This document shows, one piece after another, positions 8,501 to 14,796 of a stretch of DNA of 14,835 nucleotides. The notes beneath the pieces are model-generated. The model was not told the DNA's origin and made no database searches. It worked only from the letters and a program-made list of their open reading frames with translations. Numbering within the stretch: position 1 is the stretch's first letter; every line of letters starts with the position of its first letter. A program made the position numbers and the translations under genes. The DNA is from an uncultured Rhodanobacteraceae bacterium (lineage in GTDB: Bacteria; Pseudomonadota; Gammaproteobacteria; Xanthomonadales; SZUA-5), in NCBI GenBank assembly GCA_937928755.1, contig CALEZI010000205.1, positions 1 through 14,835 of the forward strand, written 5' to 3'.

Positions 8501-11500
8501 GCGGCACCGAGAACGTCAACGACGCCGCTGTGGCAGAGTTCGACCCAACGCTGTTGCTCAATGGTCAGTACACGATCTATCTGCAGGCCACCGACGAGGG
8601 CGGCAACACTGTAGACGACTCTGTCGTTGTGCGCGTCACCGGCGACATGAAGATCGGCAACTTCTCGTTGACCTTCGAGGAGGTGTCGATACCGGTCGCC
8701 GGCATACCGGTCACGGTCTCGCGCACCTACGACACCCGTCGGCGCAACGAGACGCTCGATTTCGGGCACGGGTGGTCGATCGACTATCAGAACGTGCGCA
8801 TCCACGAATCAACCAAGCTGGGGTTCTCCTGGCAGATTCGAGAGGTGCGCAACGGCGTCCTCACCCACTTCTGCAACGAGTCCAATGGTGATCGCGTGGT
8901 CACGGTGACGCTGCCGGACGGATCGGTCGAGAGTTTCCGCGCGGTCGCCGTACCCCACTGCAATCTGGCGGTTCCCGAACCGAATGTGCACCTGGCCTTC
9001 GAGCCGATCGATGGCACGGACTCGACACTTGAGCAGTCCAGTTATGGATTGCTGCGCTTGCAGACCATTGCCGGCTTCCCCGGCATGATGACGTTGATCG
9101 ACCTGAGCAGTGCCGAAGCGCCGGTCGATCCTTCCGTCTATACGCTGACGCTCCCAGAAGGACTCGTCTACGAACTCGATCAGGACTTCGGTATTCGTCG
9201 CGTCGTGGATCTCGATGGCAACTTCCTCGAATACAGCGAGGGCGGTGTAGAGCATTCGTCCGGTATTGGCATCGACTTTGAGCGTGACGCCCAGGGGCGG
9301 ATCGAAGCGTTGGTGCTTCCGGATGGCGAACGCATCGAGTACGCATATTCGGCGGCCGGCGATCTCCTGGCAGCCCGCGACCAGCTTGGACTCGCCACCA
9401 CTTTCGAATATGGATATGCGCTGGCACCGCACTATCTGACCCGCATTTACGATGCACGCAATTTGCCGGTGGCACGCAATGAGTTCGACGACGACGGTCG
9501 CCTGGTTGCCAGTATCGACGCGCAAGGCTATCGCATTGAGTTCGATCACCAGATTCCGCAGCGTTTAGAGCGAGTACGCGATCGCCGCGGGAACTTCACG
9601 ACCTACAGCTACGATGAGGAGGGCCGTGTACTCACCGAAACCAACGCATTGAACCAGACCATCACGCGCACCTACGACAACGACGGCAATGTGCTGACCG
9701 AAACGGATGCGCTCGATCGCGTGCGCACCATGACCTGGGATGAACGCGGCAATCAACTGACCGAGACCAATGATCTCGGCCAGACAGATACGCGAACGTA
9801 TAACGCCCGCAATCAACTGCCGACCGAAGTCGATGACCTCGAACGCAGGGTGATCAAGAATCAGTACAACCCGTTCAACGGCGCGTTGATTCGCACCGAA
9901 AACGCATTGGATCAGGCAACTCTGTTCAGTTACGACAGTGGCATCGGCAGTGGTGAAACCGGCGAATTGGTCGGAATCTCCGATCCCTTGGGGCGCGCGA
10001 CGGGCTACACCCTGGACGCCGCCGGTCGTGGATGGCGCGTGCGCGAAACCGATGCCGTCGGCACGCAGACCACCTACAGCCACGACAGCATGGGACGAGT
10101 GATTGCCGAAGCGCGCCCGCGCACACTGGCCGATGGCAGTGTGGTCCAGGAAGTCACGACCACGACCTATGATGAAAAGGGCCGGGTCAGGCGCGTCGAC
10201 CATCCCGACGGCAGTTTCTCTACTACCGACTACAACGCCATCGACAAACCCGAGCGCGAGTGCGACGCGCTCTCGCGGTGCACCACGACCATTTACAATA
10301 CCCGCGGCGAAATTGACCTCGTCATCTACGCTGACGACACTTTTGAACAGACGACTTACGATGAAAACGGCAACACGATTGCCCAGCGTGATCGCGGCGG
10401 GCGCACCACGCGGATGGTCTACGACGTCGCGAACCGGTTGATCGAGACCATTTACCCGGACGCCACGCCAGAGAATGGCGACGACGGAGACCCCGCGAAC
10501 AATCCACGCACGATCAATGAGTACGACGCCGCCGGACAACTGCGCTTCGTGACCAACGAGCGCGGCCACCGCACCGAGTACCGTTATGACAAGGCTGGTC
10601 GCCAGACGCACGTCATCGATGCGCTCGGGAACACCACAGTCACCAGCTACGACAACGCCGGCCAGCGCAGCAGCGTCACCGACGCCGAAGATCGTACGAC
10701 GAAGTTCGAATACGATCGCGCGGGGCGGTTGATCGAGACCGTGCATCCCGATGAGACGGCAGGCAACGACGGCGATAACCCACGCACACGAGTCGATTAC
10801 GATGCCGCCGGTCAGAAGATTGCCGCAATCGACGAAATGGGCCGGATCACACGTTACGCCTATGATGCACTCGGTCGATTGGAGCGCGTGGTCCTGCCCA
10901 ACCCGATCACTGGCGTCAACCCGGAACTGGTCGATGGCCAGTCGCCAGCAGGTTCTGGAACGCTGACCACCCGCTACGTGTACGACCAACGCGGCAACAA
11001 GACCCAGCAGATCGATGCGCTTGGGCGCATCACCCGCTTCGAATACGACAGCATGGGGCGCCAGACCGCACGTGAGCTACCACTTGGTCAGCGTGAAACG
11101 ATGACCTACAACAGAGCCGGTGAGCAGACCGGCAAACTGACCTTCAACGGCGAAATCATCGCCTTGAATCACGACGGTGTTGGCCGCCTTCACTCCATTT
11201 CGCTCCCCGATCGAACTCGCAGCTTCAGTTACACCCTGAGCGGCCAGGTGAGCCAGATCGCGGAAGACAACGAGGCTTGGCGTTTTGCCTTCGACGCACG
11301 CGACCGTCTGACCCGCGCGGAAGACGCAGCGGGCAGATCAGTCGACTATCGCTATGACGCCGCCGGCAATCGCATCGAACTGCAGACCTGTTCGGACGTC
11401 GCCGGAAGCTGCGTGACGCACCAGCAGGTCACCTACGCATACGACGAGTTGAACCGCCTGCGTGAAGTCGTCGCCACCCTCGATGGCGGTGCCCCTCAGG

Positions 11501-13299
11501 CCACCGAGTATCGCTACCGTCCGGTCGGGTCACGCAGCGGCATGACCCATCCGAATGGCACTGTCGTCGACTACACCTACGACGTTCGCAACCGCCTGAA
11601 AACGCTGATCCACAAGGCCAGCAATATCGCCGGCGCGGCTAGTCTGCTGGCACTCAGTTACGGCGTCGACGCCAGCGGTTTACGTACCCAGATCGCCGAA
11701 ACCCGTCCCGGGGACGCTGCGACGCCAACCTACACCCGAGTCACGGATTTCCAGTACGACGCCGTCCAGCGCCTTACGCGTGAGCAGGTGTCAGGCAATC
11801 ACGGCGACCCGGACCGCGTGCACGCGTGGACCTACGACGCAGTCGGAAATCGCTTGACTCAGCTCGCCACCGTGGGAGCCGGTTCACTCGCGACAACCCT
11901 GACGACCAGCTATGACTACGACGCAAACGATCGCCTGCTGAGCACATCCGTCGCTGGCGCACTTTCCGGCCCGCTCACAACCGCACATGACTACGACGCC
12001 GCCGGGAATCTCACAGCCACCCACGAAGGCGCAACCACCACCGCGCAGTACACCTGGGATGCGGAGGGGAGGCTCACCGGTGCAGTTCTGGGCAATGGGC
12101 CGACGCAGAAGACGACGGCGTACCGGTACGACCCGAATGGCATCCGTCGAAGCCAGCAGATCACGGAAGCCAGCGGCGCCGTAGCCAGAATGGAATATCT
12201 GGTTGATCCGAACCAGGCCTACGCCCAAGTCCTCGAAGAGTGGACCGCGACGGCGCCGAGTGGGCCGCTGCCGGACGAGACGCTGGCCACCGCGTACGTC
12301 TACGGCGATGACTTGATCAGTCAGACCAGGCTGGCGCTGGCTGGTACGCCGACCACGAGCGTCTATCACTACGATGGGCTGGGGACCACGCGGGCGCTGA
12401 GTGCGCACAAGGTCGATGCGGCCGGCGCGCCACAAGCAGGGCATGGCGAGATCACTGATCGGTACGCCTACACGGCGTTCGGGGAAAGCGATCCGGCAGG
12501 GACCAGCGGCGACACGTCAGGAACGAGCGAGAACGACTATCGCTACACCGGCGAGCAGCTCGATCCGAACCTGGGGTTCTATTACCTCAGGGCGAGGTAT
12601 ATGGATCCGGGGCAAGGAAGGTTCTTGGGGATGGATCCTTTTGCGGGGTCTTCCGAAGAACCGCGATCGCTCCAGAAATATGAGTACGTTTCGAATTCGC
12701 CAGTGGGGCTCGTAGATCCGGGCGGATTGTGCTTTACGCAGTCCGATGGATACGGCGTCGAGCGTGAGATTGAGCCGCAATACGAGCAGGATTTTCCAGG
12801 CAACGGAACTATTTATGGTCGGCCATTCCCGTATTTAAAGCCAGATATACTTGATCCGGTTCGAAGGATCTATATGGAAATCAAACCTGCCTCAATAACC
12901 GGTGCAGCAGCTGCAAGTTGCCAAATGGCGGCATATTGGGCCGAGTTCGGCGCGTCAGGCGCTTTTGTGCCGCCTTTCTTTCCTGATCCGCATTGGACTC
13001 CTCGCCGAAATCCTATTACAGTGAACGGCAGGCCGCTTTGGGTGGAGAATGTGATGGGGGTGCTGTTTTATTCGGATGACAGGGCCCTTGCATACGAGTT
13101 GAGTTTCGCGGCTGACCTAGCGACTGCAAAAAGGAAAATCCGATATTCCCATCAGCGGATTGAGGTTGCTCCTGGCATGCGGAGCATAAATGGTGAGCAA
13201 GCTGCAGTCGCACTCTTGGTTGCAGGTGTGTCGGGGGTTGTTGCATACAACGTTGCTCGAATGATGCCTGTCTTATTGACTGCGCGGTATGGGTTATGA
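2560..13299 (+). CDS. Giant cadherin/Ig/FG-GAP/Rhs polymorphic toxin with PD-(D/E)XK nuclease tip (5' truncated)
   Basis: The open frame gives 3579 residues. In order: half of a cadherin-like domain (1-57), cadherin-like domains with 'VNDAPSF'/'VNDAPV' borders (58-300), five ~103-residue SbsA-type Ig-like repeats (301-821), an FG-GAP propeller with six D-x-D/E-G/A-D-G loops (about 984-1290), a CARDB-like domain (1351-1470), four cadherin/He_PIG-like domains (1476-1836), two Ig-like domains (1837-2027), an Rhs/YD shell (2028-3389) and a variable tip (3390-3579). Rhs shells enclose a C-terminal toxin and cut it off near a conserved DPxG motif, here DPGG starting at residue 3386. By family analogy it is a surface-displayed or released contact-dependent antibacterial toxin. 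The start codon is doubtful: TTG at 2560 lies inside the previous frame, has only a weak ribosome site, yields no signal peptide and begins mid-domain. The gene is best seen as missing its true 5' end. No PAAR, VgrG or Tc-toxin partner is visible, so Sec export is more likely than type VI delivery. The next gene overlaps its stop and is the presumed immunity gene. Confidence 0.9.
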   Translation: MGGELQSGVLSYTPAANANGSATITLRLNDDGGTANGGVNSSATQTFTINVTAVNDAPSFTAGPNQTVNEDAPAQTVNPWATAISAGPPDEAGQTLGFNITNNSNPTLFSAAPVVIPTGALTYMPAANANGVATSTLTLSDNGSNTPPNVNTSAAQTFTITVAAVNDAPVNTVPGAQTTGDSVPVVFGTANTNAISVADLDAGAGIVQMSFGTGAPANGTLTLANPGAVLTSLTGNGSELVIATGTLTALNTALNGPAGSLTYTPVLGTSAARTLTVISNDQGNTGSGGALIDTDTVTINVDAPPVVSSVPVNGATTANNVAIAVNFNESVDVIAGITLDCGGAIALGGTTGSNVSTLNLTYAAPLPAGTCTLTVPAASVSDVDPIDPPNNPVANYVATFSVDAAPALVSSTPAAAAVVNTAQTVSFTYNEPVTDLGGAITLNCGGAVAGSIGGSGSATLTFTPTSPLAAGASCTATAVAAQIGDVDTFDPPQNPVANSIINFTVDAAPAFVSATPAAAAVVGTGQTVSFTFDENVDNLGGAITLDCGGAVTGTIGGGGTPTLTFAPNNPLTAGASCTATAVAAQIGDSDAIDPPQNPVANVVRSFAVDAAPTVVTTNPANGAVDVPLAGIVTFDFSEAVNFNFASFSYSCGGAVTFNVAGSGTSSATLTPTANLPINTLCTVTALAAGIRDLDAADPPDYALVDTAIVLTTVNDDAPTVISTVPNTGAYARSDVVLGVVFSESVTALPGAIELRCDGSSNLIVGGDSGVDVSELAPETSGPLPAGACRMTIRADHILDSDSIDPPDQMPADVLIDFIVALPPSFTSQPSLNSPELDSYQYPVVIDDSRTARPVTLSIELAPSGATLAEPNSLLQIPTAEMTPPTSHLAANPGCLMVPQGQSPVMAMPMLRWRFPGGVGMSPLVGPLLDRNNDGITDSRDPTTILLLPHDTLVGIEAGVSVPTFIDGATGLWLAELPDIVVKAGGNPAYADLDGDGRHDILAFLPDLSVIAFKTDGTVLWTSSATASTASWGASVSLGVADFEGDGVPEILAGGTVLNADGSVRWQSAHPIPGGFDSPFYVDPIGNGEGLVVMGNDVHAESGALLWSVPLSQYTGGRVWHIGAADFDADGVIEILFMDKDIGQGSARAHYRLYRPDGTLVWERAIEDGLEYSGNTPVIADFTGDGLPDFVTAGARSLRLYKGDGGLVWSVPLENEGSDSVAAGAFDFDGDGRLEVVVHDHRRLLFVDGQNGQVRFAYRHASRTANEQPVIADIDGDGSAEVLVASDAHGESGLYAYGSSATPWSPTLPLWNQYQYNVTNGVGPSWTNGQTGLWWQQQRTFRVNNRLQPDPTLMFDLVPHRLRLLDDPLRLEFDVLNRGRATSSAYLAWIESAGGVAIGQLSGVSLATGANARHEVALGTFHAAPSDLRVRIEASDPTFECDTANNQATGRYAKLRATAADGQFATQDWLINIDQVNAPPSIADRVLPDATVGLDYAQVVSATDPDLGDAVRLAILEGPPGLVLHPQTGELNWRPPLTAIGQHVVRVSASDLAGQTAERTFSLQVNGNSSNLPPVFRSIPVTSVAHDAVYIYQFLVEDPEGEPLTFTLLESLPSMYVSPEQLVVWGPDAEYGSTRAVHLRATDPHGAHADQQFTVTLLYNNAPQITSTPALFGYPDFDYRYLVTAIDADLDPIVYSLARAPSGMQIDAHSGQLDWTPNVNQIGAHPVLVRASDGKGGIASQPFTLVVRADNEPPTITTIPPVVAKVDREYRYDLDAIDPEGAPLLYAFRESPAGMQIDAETGLIQWTPSTAGSAAVTVRVDDGEDYVEQLWTINVAAADEPLLAFLSIDPPRVPVDAPVAVQVSESGAAGAVTRQLFLDGTTPIPLDANGHASVSASALGRHTLQAVVSDDYETAHGEGSFLVIDAGDTTPPVVDLIAPSDNAEITAPTPVRITVQDAQLVEWTLHFRESNSPDAPLTRMASGTENVNDAAVAEFDPTLLLNGQYTIYLQATDEGGNTVDDSVVVRVTGDMKIGNFSLTFEEVSIPVAGIPVTVSRTYDTRRRNETLDFGHGWSIDYQNVRIHESTKLGFSWQIREVRNGVLTHFCNESNGDRVVTVTLPDGSVESFRAVAVPHCNLAVPEPNVHLAFEPIDGTDSTLEQSSYGLLRLQTIAGFPGMMTLIDLSSAEAPVDPSVYTLTLPEGLVYELDQDFGIRRVVDLDGNFLEYSEGGVEHSSGIGIDFERDAQGRIEALVLPDGERIEYAYSAAGDLLAARDQLGLATTFEYGYALAPHYLTRIYDARNLPVARNEFDDDGRLVASIDAQGYRIEFDHQIPQRLERVRDRRGNFTTYSYDEEGRVLTETNALNQTITRTYDNDGNVLTETDALDRVRTMTWDERGNQLTETNDLGQTDTRTYNARNQLPTEVDDLERRVIKNQYNPFNGALIRTENALDQATLFSYDSGIGSGETGELVGISDPLGRATGYTLDAAGRGWRVRETDAVGTQTTYSHDSMGRVIAEARPRTLADGSVVQEVTTTTYDEKGRVRRVDHPDGSFSTTDYNAIDKPERECDALSRCTTTIYNTRGEIDLVIYADDTFEQTTYDENGNTIAQRDRGGRTTRMVYDVANRLIETIYPDATPENGDDGDPANNPRTINEYDAAGQLRFVTNERGHRTEYRYDKAGRQTHVIDALGNTTVTSYDNAGQRSSVTDAEDRTTKFEYDRAGRLIETVHPDETAGNDGDNPRTRVDYDAAGQKIAAIDEMGRITRYAYDALGRLERVVLPNPITGVNPELVDGQSPAGSGTLTTRYVYDQRGNKTQQIDALGRITRFEYDSMGRQTARELPLGQRETMTYNRAGEQTGKLTFNGEIIALNHDGVGRLHSISLPDRTRSFSYTLSGQVSQIAEDNEAWRFAFDARDRLTRAEDAAGRSVDYRYDAAGNRIELQTCSDVAGSCVTHQQVTYAYDELNRLREVVATLDGGAPQATEYRYRPVGSRSGMTHPNGTVVDYTYDVRNRLKTLIHKASNIAGAASLLALSYGVDASGLRTQIAETRPGDAATPTYTRVTDFQYDAVQRLTREQVSGNHGDPDRVHAWTYDAVGNRLTQLATVGAGSLATTLTTSYDYDANDRLLSTSVAGALSGPLTTAHDYDAAGNLTATHEGATTTAQYTWDAEGRLTGAVLGNGPTQKTTAYRYDPNGIRRSQQITEASGAVARMEYLVDPNQAYAQVLEEWTATAPSGPLPDETLATAYVYGDDLISQTRLALAGTPTTSVYHYDGLGTTRALSAHKVDAAGAPQAGHGEITDRYAYTAFGESDPAGTSGDTSGTSENDYRYTGEQLDPNLGFYYLRARYMDPGQGRFLGMDPFAGSSEEPRSLQKYEYVSNSPVGLVDPGGLCFTQSDGYGVEREIEPQYEQDFPGNGTIYGRPFPYLKPDILDPVRRIYMEIKPASITGAAAASCQMAAYWAEFGASGAFVPPFFPDPHWTPRRNPITVNGRPLWVENVMGVLFYSDDRALAYELSFAADLATAKRKIRYSHQRIEVAPGMRSINGEQAAVALLVAGVSGVVAYNVARMMPVLLTARYGL
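3460..5020 (+). repeat. Five tandem ~309-bp Ig-like coding repeats
   Basis: Repeat units begin at about 3460, 3763, 4072, 4381 and 4702, so the periods are 303, 309, 309 and 318 bases (101-106 residues). Each encodes '[DA]APxxVSSxP', a hydrophobic strand with '[NDS]E[SPN]V', 'ITLxCGGAV', then 'L.AG.C..T..A..I.D.D..DPP..P'. The pattern matches SbsA/Big_5-type Ig-like domains. Units 2 and 3 are close at the DNA level; unit 5 has diverged strongly. Such repeats readily recombine, which is relevant to the broken 5' end. Confidence 0.85.
5510..6440 (+). other. FG-GAP/VCBS-type beta-propeller region of the Rhs protein
   Basis: Six calcium-loop motifs are spaced along ~300 residues: ADLDGDG (D at residue 991), ADFEGDG (1041), ADFDADG (1125), ADFTGDG (1180), FDFDGDG (1226) and ADIDGDG (1272). 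Each is followed by a hydrophobic strand such as 'HDILAF' or 'AEVLVA'. This is the integrin-alpha-like FG-GAP pattern, which in surface proteins supports adhesion and calcium-dependent folding. Lying between the Ig-like repeats and the Rhs shell, it probably helps bind the target or stiffen a surface stalk. Confidence 0.85.
6985..8065 (+). other. Four cadherin/He_PIG-like Ig domains of the Rhs protein
   Basis: Four units of about 88-90 residues begin with 'NAPPSI', 'LPPVF', 'NNAPQI' and 'NEPPTI'. Most contain a 'ATDPDLGD'- or 'IDPEGAP'-type acidic turn, a 'PxGMQID..[TS]G.[LI].WTP' strand pair and a final 'VRASD'/'VRVDD' strand. These match putative Ig/dystroglycan-type cadherin-like domains. 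They form a stalk before the Rhs shell, and the spacing and shared motifs suggest origin by duplication. Confidence 0.8.
8641..12726 (+). other. Rhs/YD-repeat shell ending in the Rhs core motif
   Basis: The module opens with 'GDMKIGNFSLTFEEVSIPV' (from residue 2028), a sequence I know at the head of many Rhs regions. It continues with more than two dozen YD repeats of the form 'YDxxGRLxxxxDxxGxxTxxxY'. It closes with 'YRYTGEQLDPNLGFYYLRAR', 'YMDPGQGRFLGMDPF' and 'GLVDPGG'. In known Rhs structures these repeats build a hollow cocoon around the toxin, and the terminal DPxG region carries the self-cleavage aspartates. Both DP sites needed for that are present here. Confidence 0.93.
10420..10860 (+). 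repeat. Internal duplication of a ~97-residue block in the YD repeats
   Basis: Two blocks starting at 10420 and 10711 (291 bases apart) share 'YD.A.RLIET..PD.T..N', an Asp/Asn/Gly-rich loop, 'NPRT...YDAAGQ' and following YD units. The acidic loops interrupt the usual YD rhythm and could bind metal or project from the shell. Similar loops occur in other Rhs proteins, so this is probably a family feature produced by duplication. Confidence 0.6.
12727..13296 (+). other. Toxin tip: predicted PD-(D/E)XK nuclease with QxxxY motif
   Basis: After the DPGG of the Rhs core come 190 residues unlike the rest of the protein and of lower GC. 'KPDILDPVRRIYMEIKP' places D3429 eleven residues before E3440-x-K3442. 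An Ala-rich helix then carries Q3455-MAA-Y3459, a QxxxY motif. D...ExK plus QxxxY is the arrangement of RecB-like restriction-endonuclease-fold enzymes and of several Tox-REase tips of polymorphic toxins. The role is thus inferred to be cleavage of DNA in a competing cell. 'NGRPLWVENVMGVLFYSDD' looks like further strands of the fold. Residues 3547-3571 form a long hydrophobic segment, unexpected for a soluble nuclease; it may pack inside the shell or aid entry. I cannot name the family. Confidence 0.68.
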
Positions 13300-14015
13300 G
13301 TTCCGTTGCCGCATGGACATTCGGTTCATTCGCTGATTTGGTGGGCGCTCTCCCCGCTGAGGTTTTTGTAACAGCATATTTTGTTGATGGAAGATCAAGA
13401 AAAGTCCGAATTCATGATTTCTGTGAACTAAACGCGTCAAGAAAATGTTGGTCGATCATTGGTGATATTGATCGAGTTGCAAAGATTTATGCAAAGTCGT
13501 CTCCAAACTATTTTTCGGAGGAAGAGATAGCCGAACTTGAGCGATCTCCCGAGAAGAAGGTTAGGGATCTGGCGAGCGTCTTTTTAGGACAGGCAATTTT
13601 CCACCGGAAATTTCGCGTTATCGAAAGTATCTCAACGCTGACTATTGAATCAAAGTTACCCGACAGGGGTATGCTTGATTGGTGTAAGGGATCACTCAGC
13701 TGGACCAGCGCAGAACAGTTTCGCGGCATATTATATAGGTCAAATGCCGCCCTGGATGTGGTTGCTTTGATGGCGCCGAATCCATGGCAATTTCCTAGGC
13801 TTCAGCGTGGGTGGCCACAGGTAAACGGCGGCATTAATTACTTGGTTTCGCTTTCAAAGGATAATTCTAGCTGCTCGAATTTAGTTAATGGAATTTGTTA
13901 TCTGGAGGCGCAAAATTTCTCCGATTTTGGTGAGTCCATAGAGATAAAAATGTATCCGGATCCAATTGCTGCAAATAGAATGTATTACGGAAAGTATCGT
14001 GATCTTGTCAAATGA
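13296..14015 (+). CDS. Candidate immunity protein for the Rhs nuclease tip
   Basis: This 239-residue protein starts with the ATG of an ATGA overlap with the Rhs stop codon (stop 13297-13299), so it is probably translated by coupling; no strong ribosome site of its own is seen. I recognise no family. It has no signal peptide or clear membrane segment, fitting a cytosolic inhibitor of a nuclease. Visible features are an acidic/charged helix region around 'YFSEEEIAELERSPEKK', aromatic-rich stretches ('NPWQFPRLQRGWPQVNGG'), and five cysteines. Its GC is clearly low: 13381-13440 has 22 G/C of 60, against 38 of 60 at 10561-10620 in the Rhs shell. Position directly after a variable Rhs tip, the overlap and the shared base composition are the evidence for immunity. 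An accessory role is the alternative. Confidence 0.68.
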   Translation: MSSVAAWTFGSFADLVGALPAEVFVTAYFVDGRSRKVRIHDFCELNASRKCWSIIGDIDRVAKIYAKSSPNYFSEEEIAELERSPEKKVRDLASVFLGQAIFHRKFRVIESISTLTIESKLPDRGMLDWCKGSLSWTSAEQFRGILYRSNAALDVVALMAPNPWQFPRLQRGWPQVNGGINYLVSLSKDNSSCSNLVNGICYLEAQNFSDFGESIEIKMYPDPIAANRMYYGKYRDLVK

Positions 14016-14093
14016 ATGTATTTGGCGCGTGTGATGATTGTGAACCGGTTGGTTGAGTGCGTCATTAGTAACCCTGTTTTTCATGAATGCACA

Positions 14094-14098
14094 AGGAG
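14094..14098 (+). promoter_or_regulatory. Ribosome binding site fixing the start of the HsdR-N-like gene
   Basis: AGGAG lies 8 bases before the ATG at 14107. The frame is open further upstream to a TTG at 14053, but only the ATG has this site, and the protein from 'MDLIDRLRDL' onward matches the family start that I recall. Confidence 0.75.
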
Positions 14099-14106
14099 TT
14101 TCCCGC

Positions 14107-14796
14107 ATGGATTTGATTGATCGACTTCGTGACCTAGCTGCGCGTGCGAACCGTGTGATGGCGAGCATTCAGACCGAGGAGGCCTGCAAGAACGCGTTCG
14201 TGATGCCGTTTTTGAGTGCGCTGGGATACGACGTGTTCAATCCGGAGGAGGTGGTGCCGGAGCTGATTGCGGACGTTGGCACGAAGAAGGGCGAGAAGGT
14301 CGATTACGCGATCAAGAAAGACGGGAAAATCATTATCCTGGTCGAGTGCAAGTGGAGCGGCAAGGCTTTGGCGATCGAGCATGCCTCGCAGTTGTTCCGC
14401 TATTTCACGGTGACCGATGCGCGCTGTGCGATTCTCACCAATGGGCTCATTTATCAGTTCTTCACGGATATCGATGAGCCGAACAAGATGGACAAGCACC
14501 CGTTCTTCGTCTTCGACCTGCGCGACTTCGATGAGTCGCACGTCGAGGAGTTGAAGAAGTTCAGCAAGCCGGCGTTCGACATCGACAAGAAGAAAAGGAC
14601 ACCCACTTTCTTGTCCGTCAAGTTCGGGGTTGCCGACGCGCGGCGGGTGCTGGCCGAAGCCGTGGTGCCTGACCGCGCGCAGCTACCGAACCGGCAGATA
14701 GCCAGGCAAGCCATGGATGGCGCGCAGGAAGTCAGAAGAAAAGGACAGCCACGAATCAGAATTTTCCTACAAGCTTCCGTGCGCTTTTCCGACTGA
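14107..14796 (+). CDS. HsdR N-terminal-like (type I restriction) nuclease-domain protein, 3' end disrupted
   Basis: Residues 1-161 look like the stand-alone relatives of the type I restriction enzyme R-subunit N-terminal domain. An N-terminal helix carries E25, D66 is in 'GEKVDYAIKKDG', E80-C-K82 is in 'ILVECKW', and Q95-LFR-Y99 is in 'ASQLFRYF'. 'ARCAILTNGLIYQFFTDID' follows. This is a PD-(D/E)XK fold with the QxxxY helix. Such orphan proteins occur widely in bacteria, usually without HsdM or HsdS beside them, and their substrate is not known to me. After 'FDIDK' (about 14589) the sequence changes to 'KKRTPTFLSVKFG' and Arg-rich text that looks like translated non-coding DNA. From memory the family continues for roughly 100-180 further residues, so the C-terminal part is probably lost. 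The 91-base gap to the previous gene, its own ribosome site and higher GC argue that it is not part of the toxin unit. Confidence 0.72.
   Translation: MDLIDRLRDLAARANRVMASIQTEEACKNAFVMPFLSALGYDVFNPEEVVPELIADVGTKKGEKVDYAIKKDGKIIILVECKWSGKALAIEHASQLFRYFTVTDARCAILTNGLIYQFFTDIDEPNKMDKHPFFVFDLRDFDESHVEELKKFSKPAFDIDKKKRTPTFLSVKFGVADARRVLAEAVVPDRAQLPNRQIARQAMDGAQEVRRKGQPRIRIFLQASVRFSD
14588..14752. repeat. Short direct repeats delimiting a ~146-bp element
   Basis: AGAAGAAAAGGACA followed by C/G and CCAC occurs at 14588-14606 and again at 14734-14752, 18 of 19 bases identical, with a spacing of 146. The first copy sits exactly where the HsdR-N-like protein stops matching its family. The intervening bases give no recognisable protein in any frame. 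GGACA at 14597 can pair with TGTCC at 14612. The arrangement suggests a small non-autonomous repeat that has inserted into, or terminates, the gene. The rest of the window to 14835 shows no further gene. Confidence 0.5.

Noticed and set aside
9565..10989. A 474-codon open frame on the minus strand across the YD repeats
   Set aside because: It is the shadow of the Rhs frame, with repeated low-complexity composition and no family match or ribosome site.
2560..13299. Type VI secretion effector assignment
   Set aside because: No PAAR domain, VgrG, Hcp or chaperone gene is visible, and the N-terminal part is adhesion-type repeats.
14053..14106. Upstream TTG start for the HsdR-N-like gene
   Set aside because: There is no ribosome site before it, while AGGAG lies 8 bases before the ATG at 14107, where family similarity also begins.
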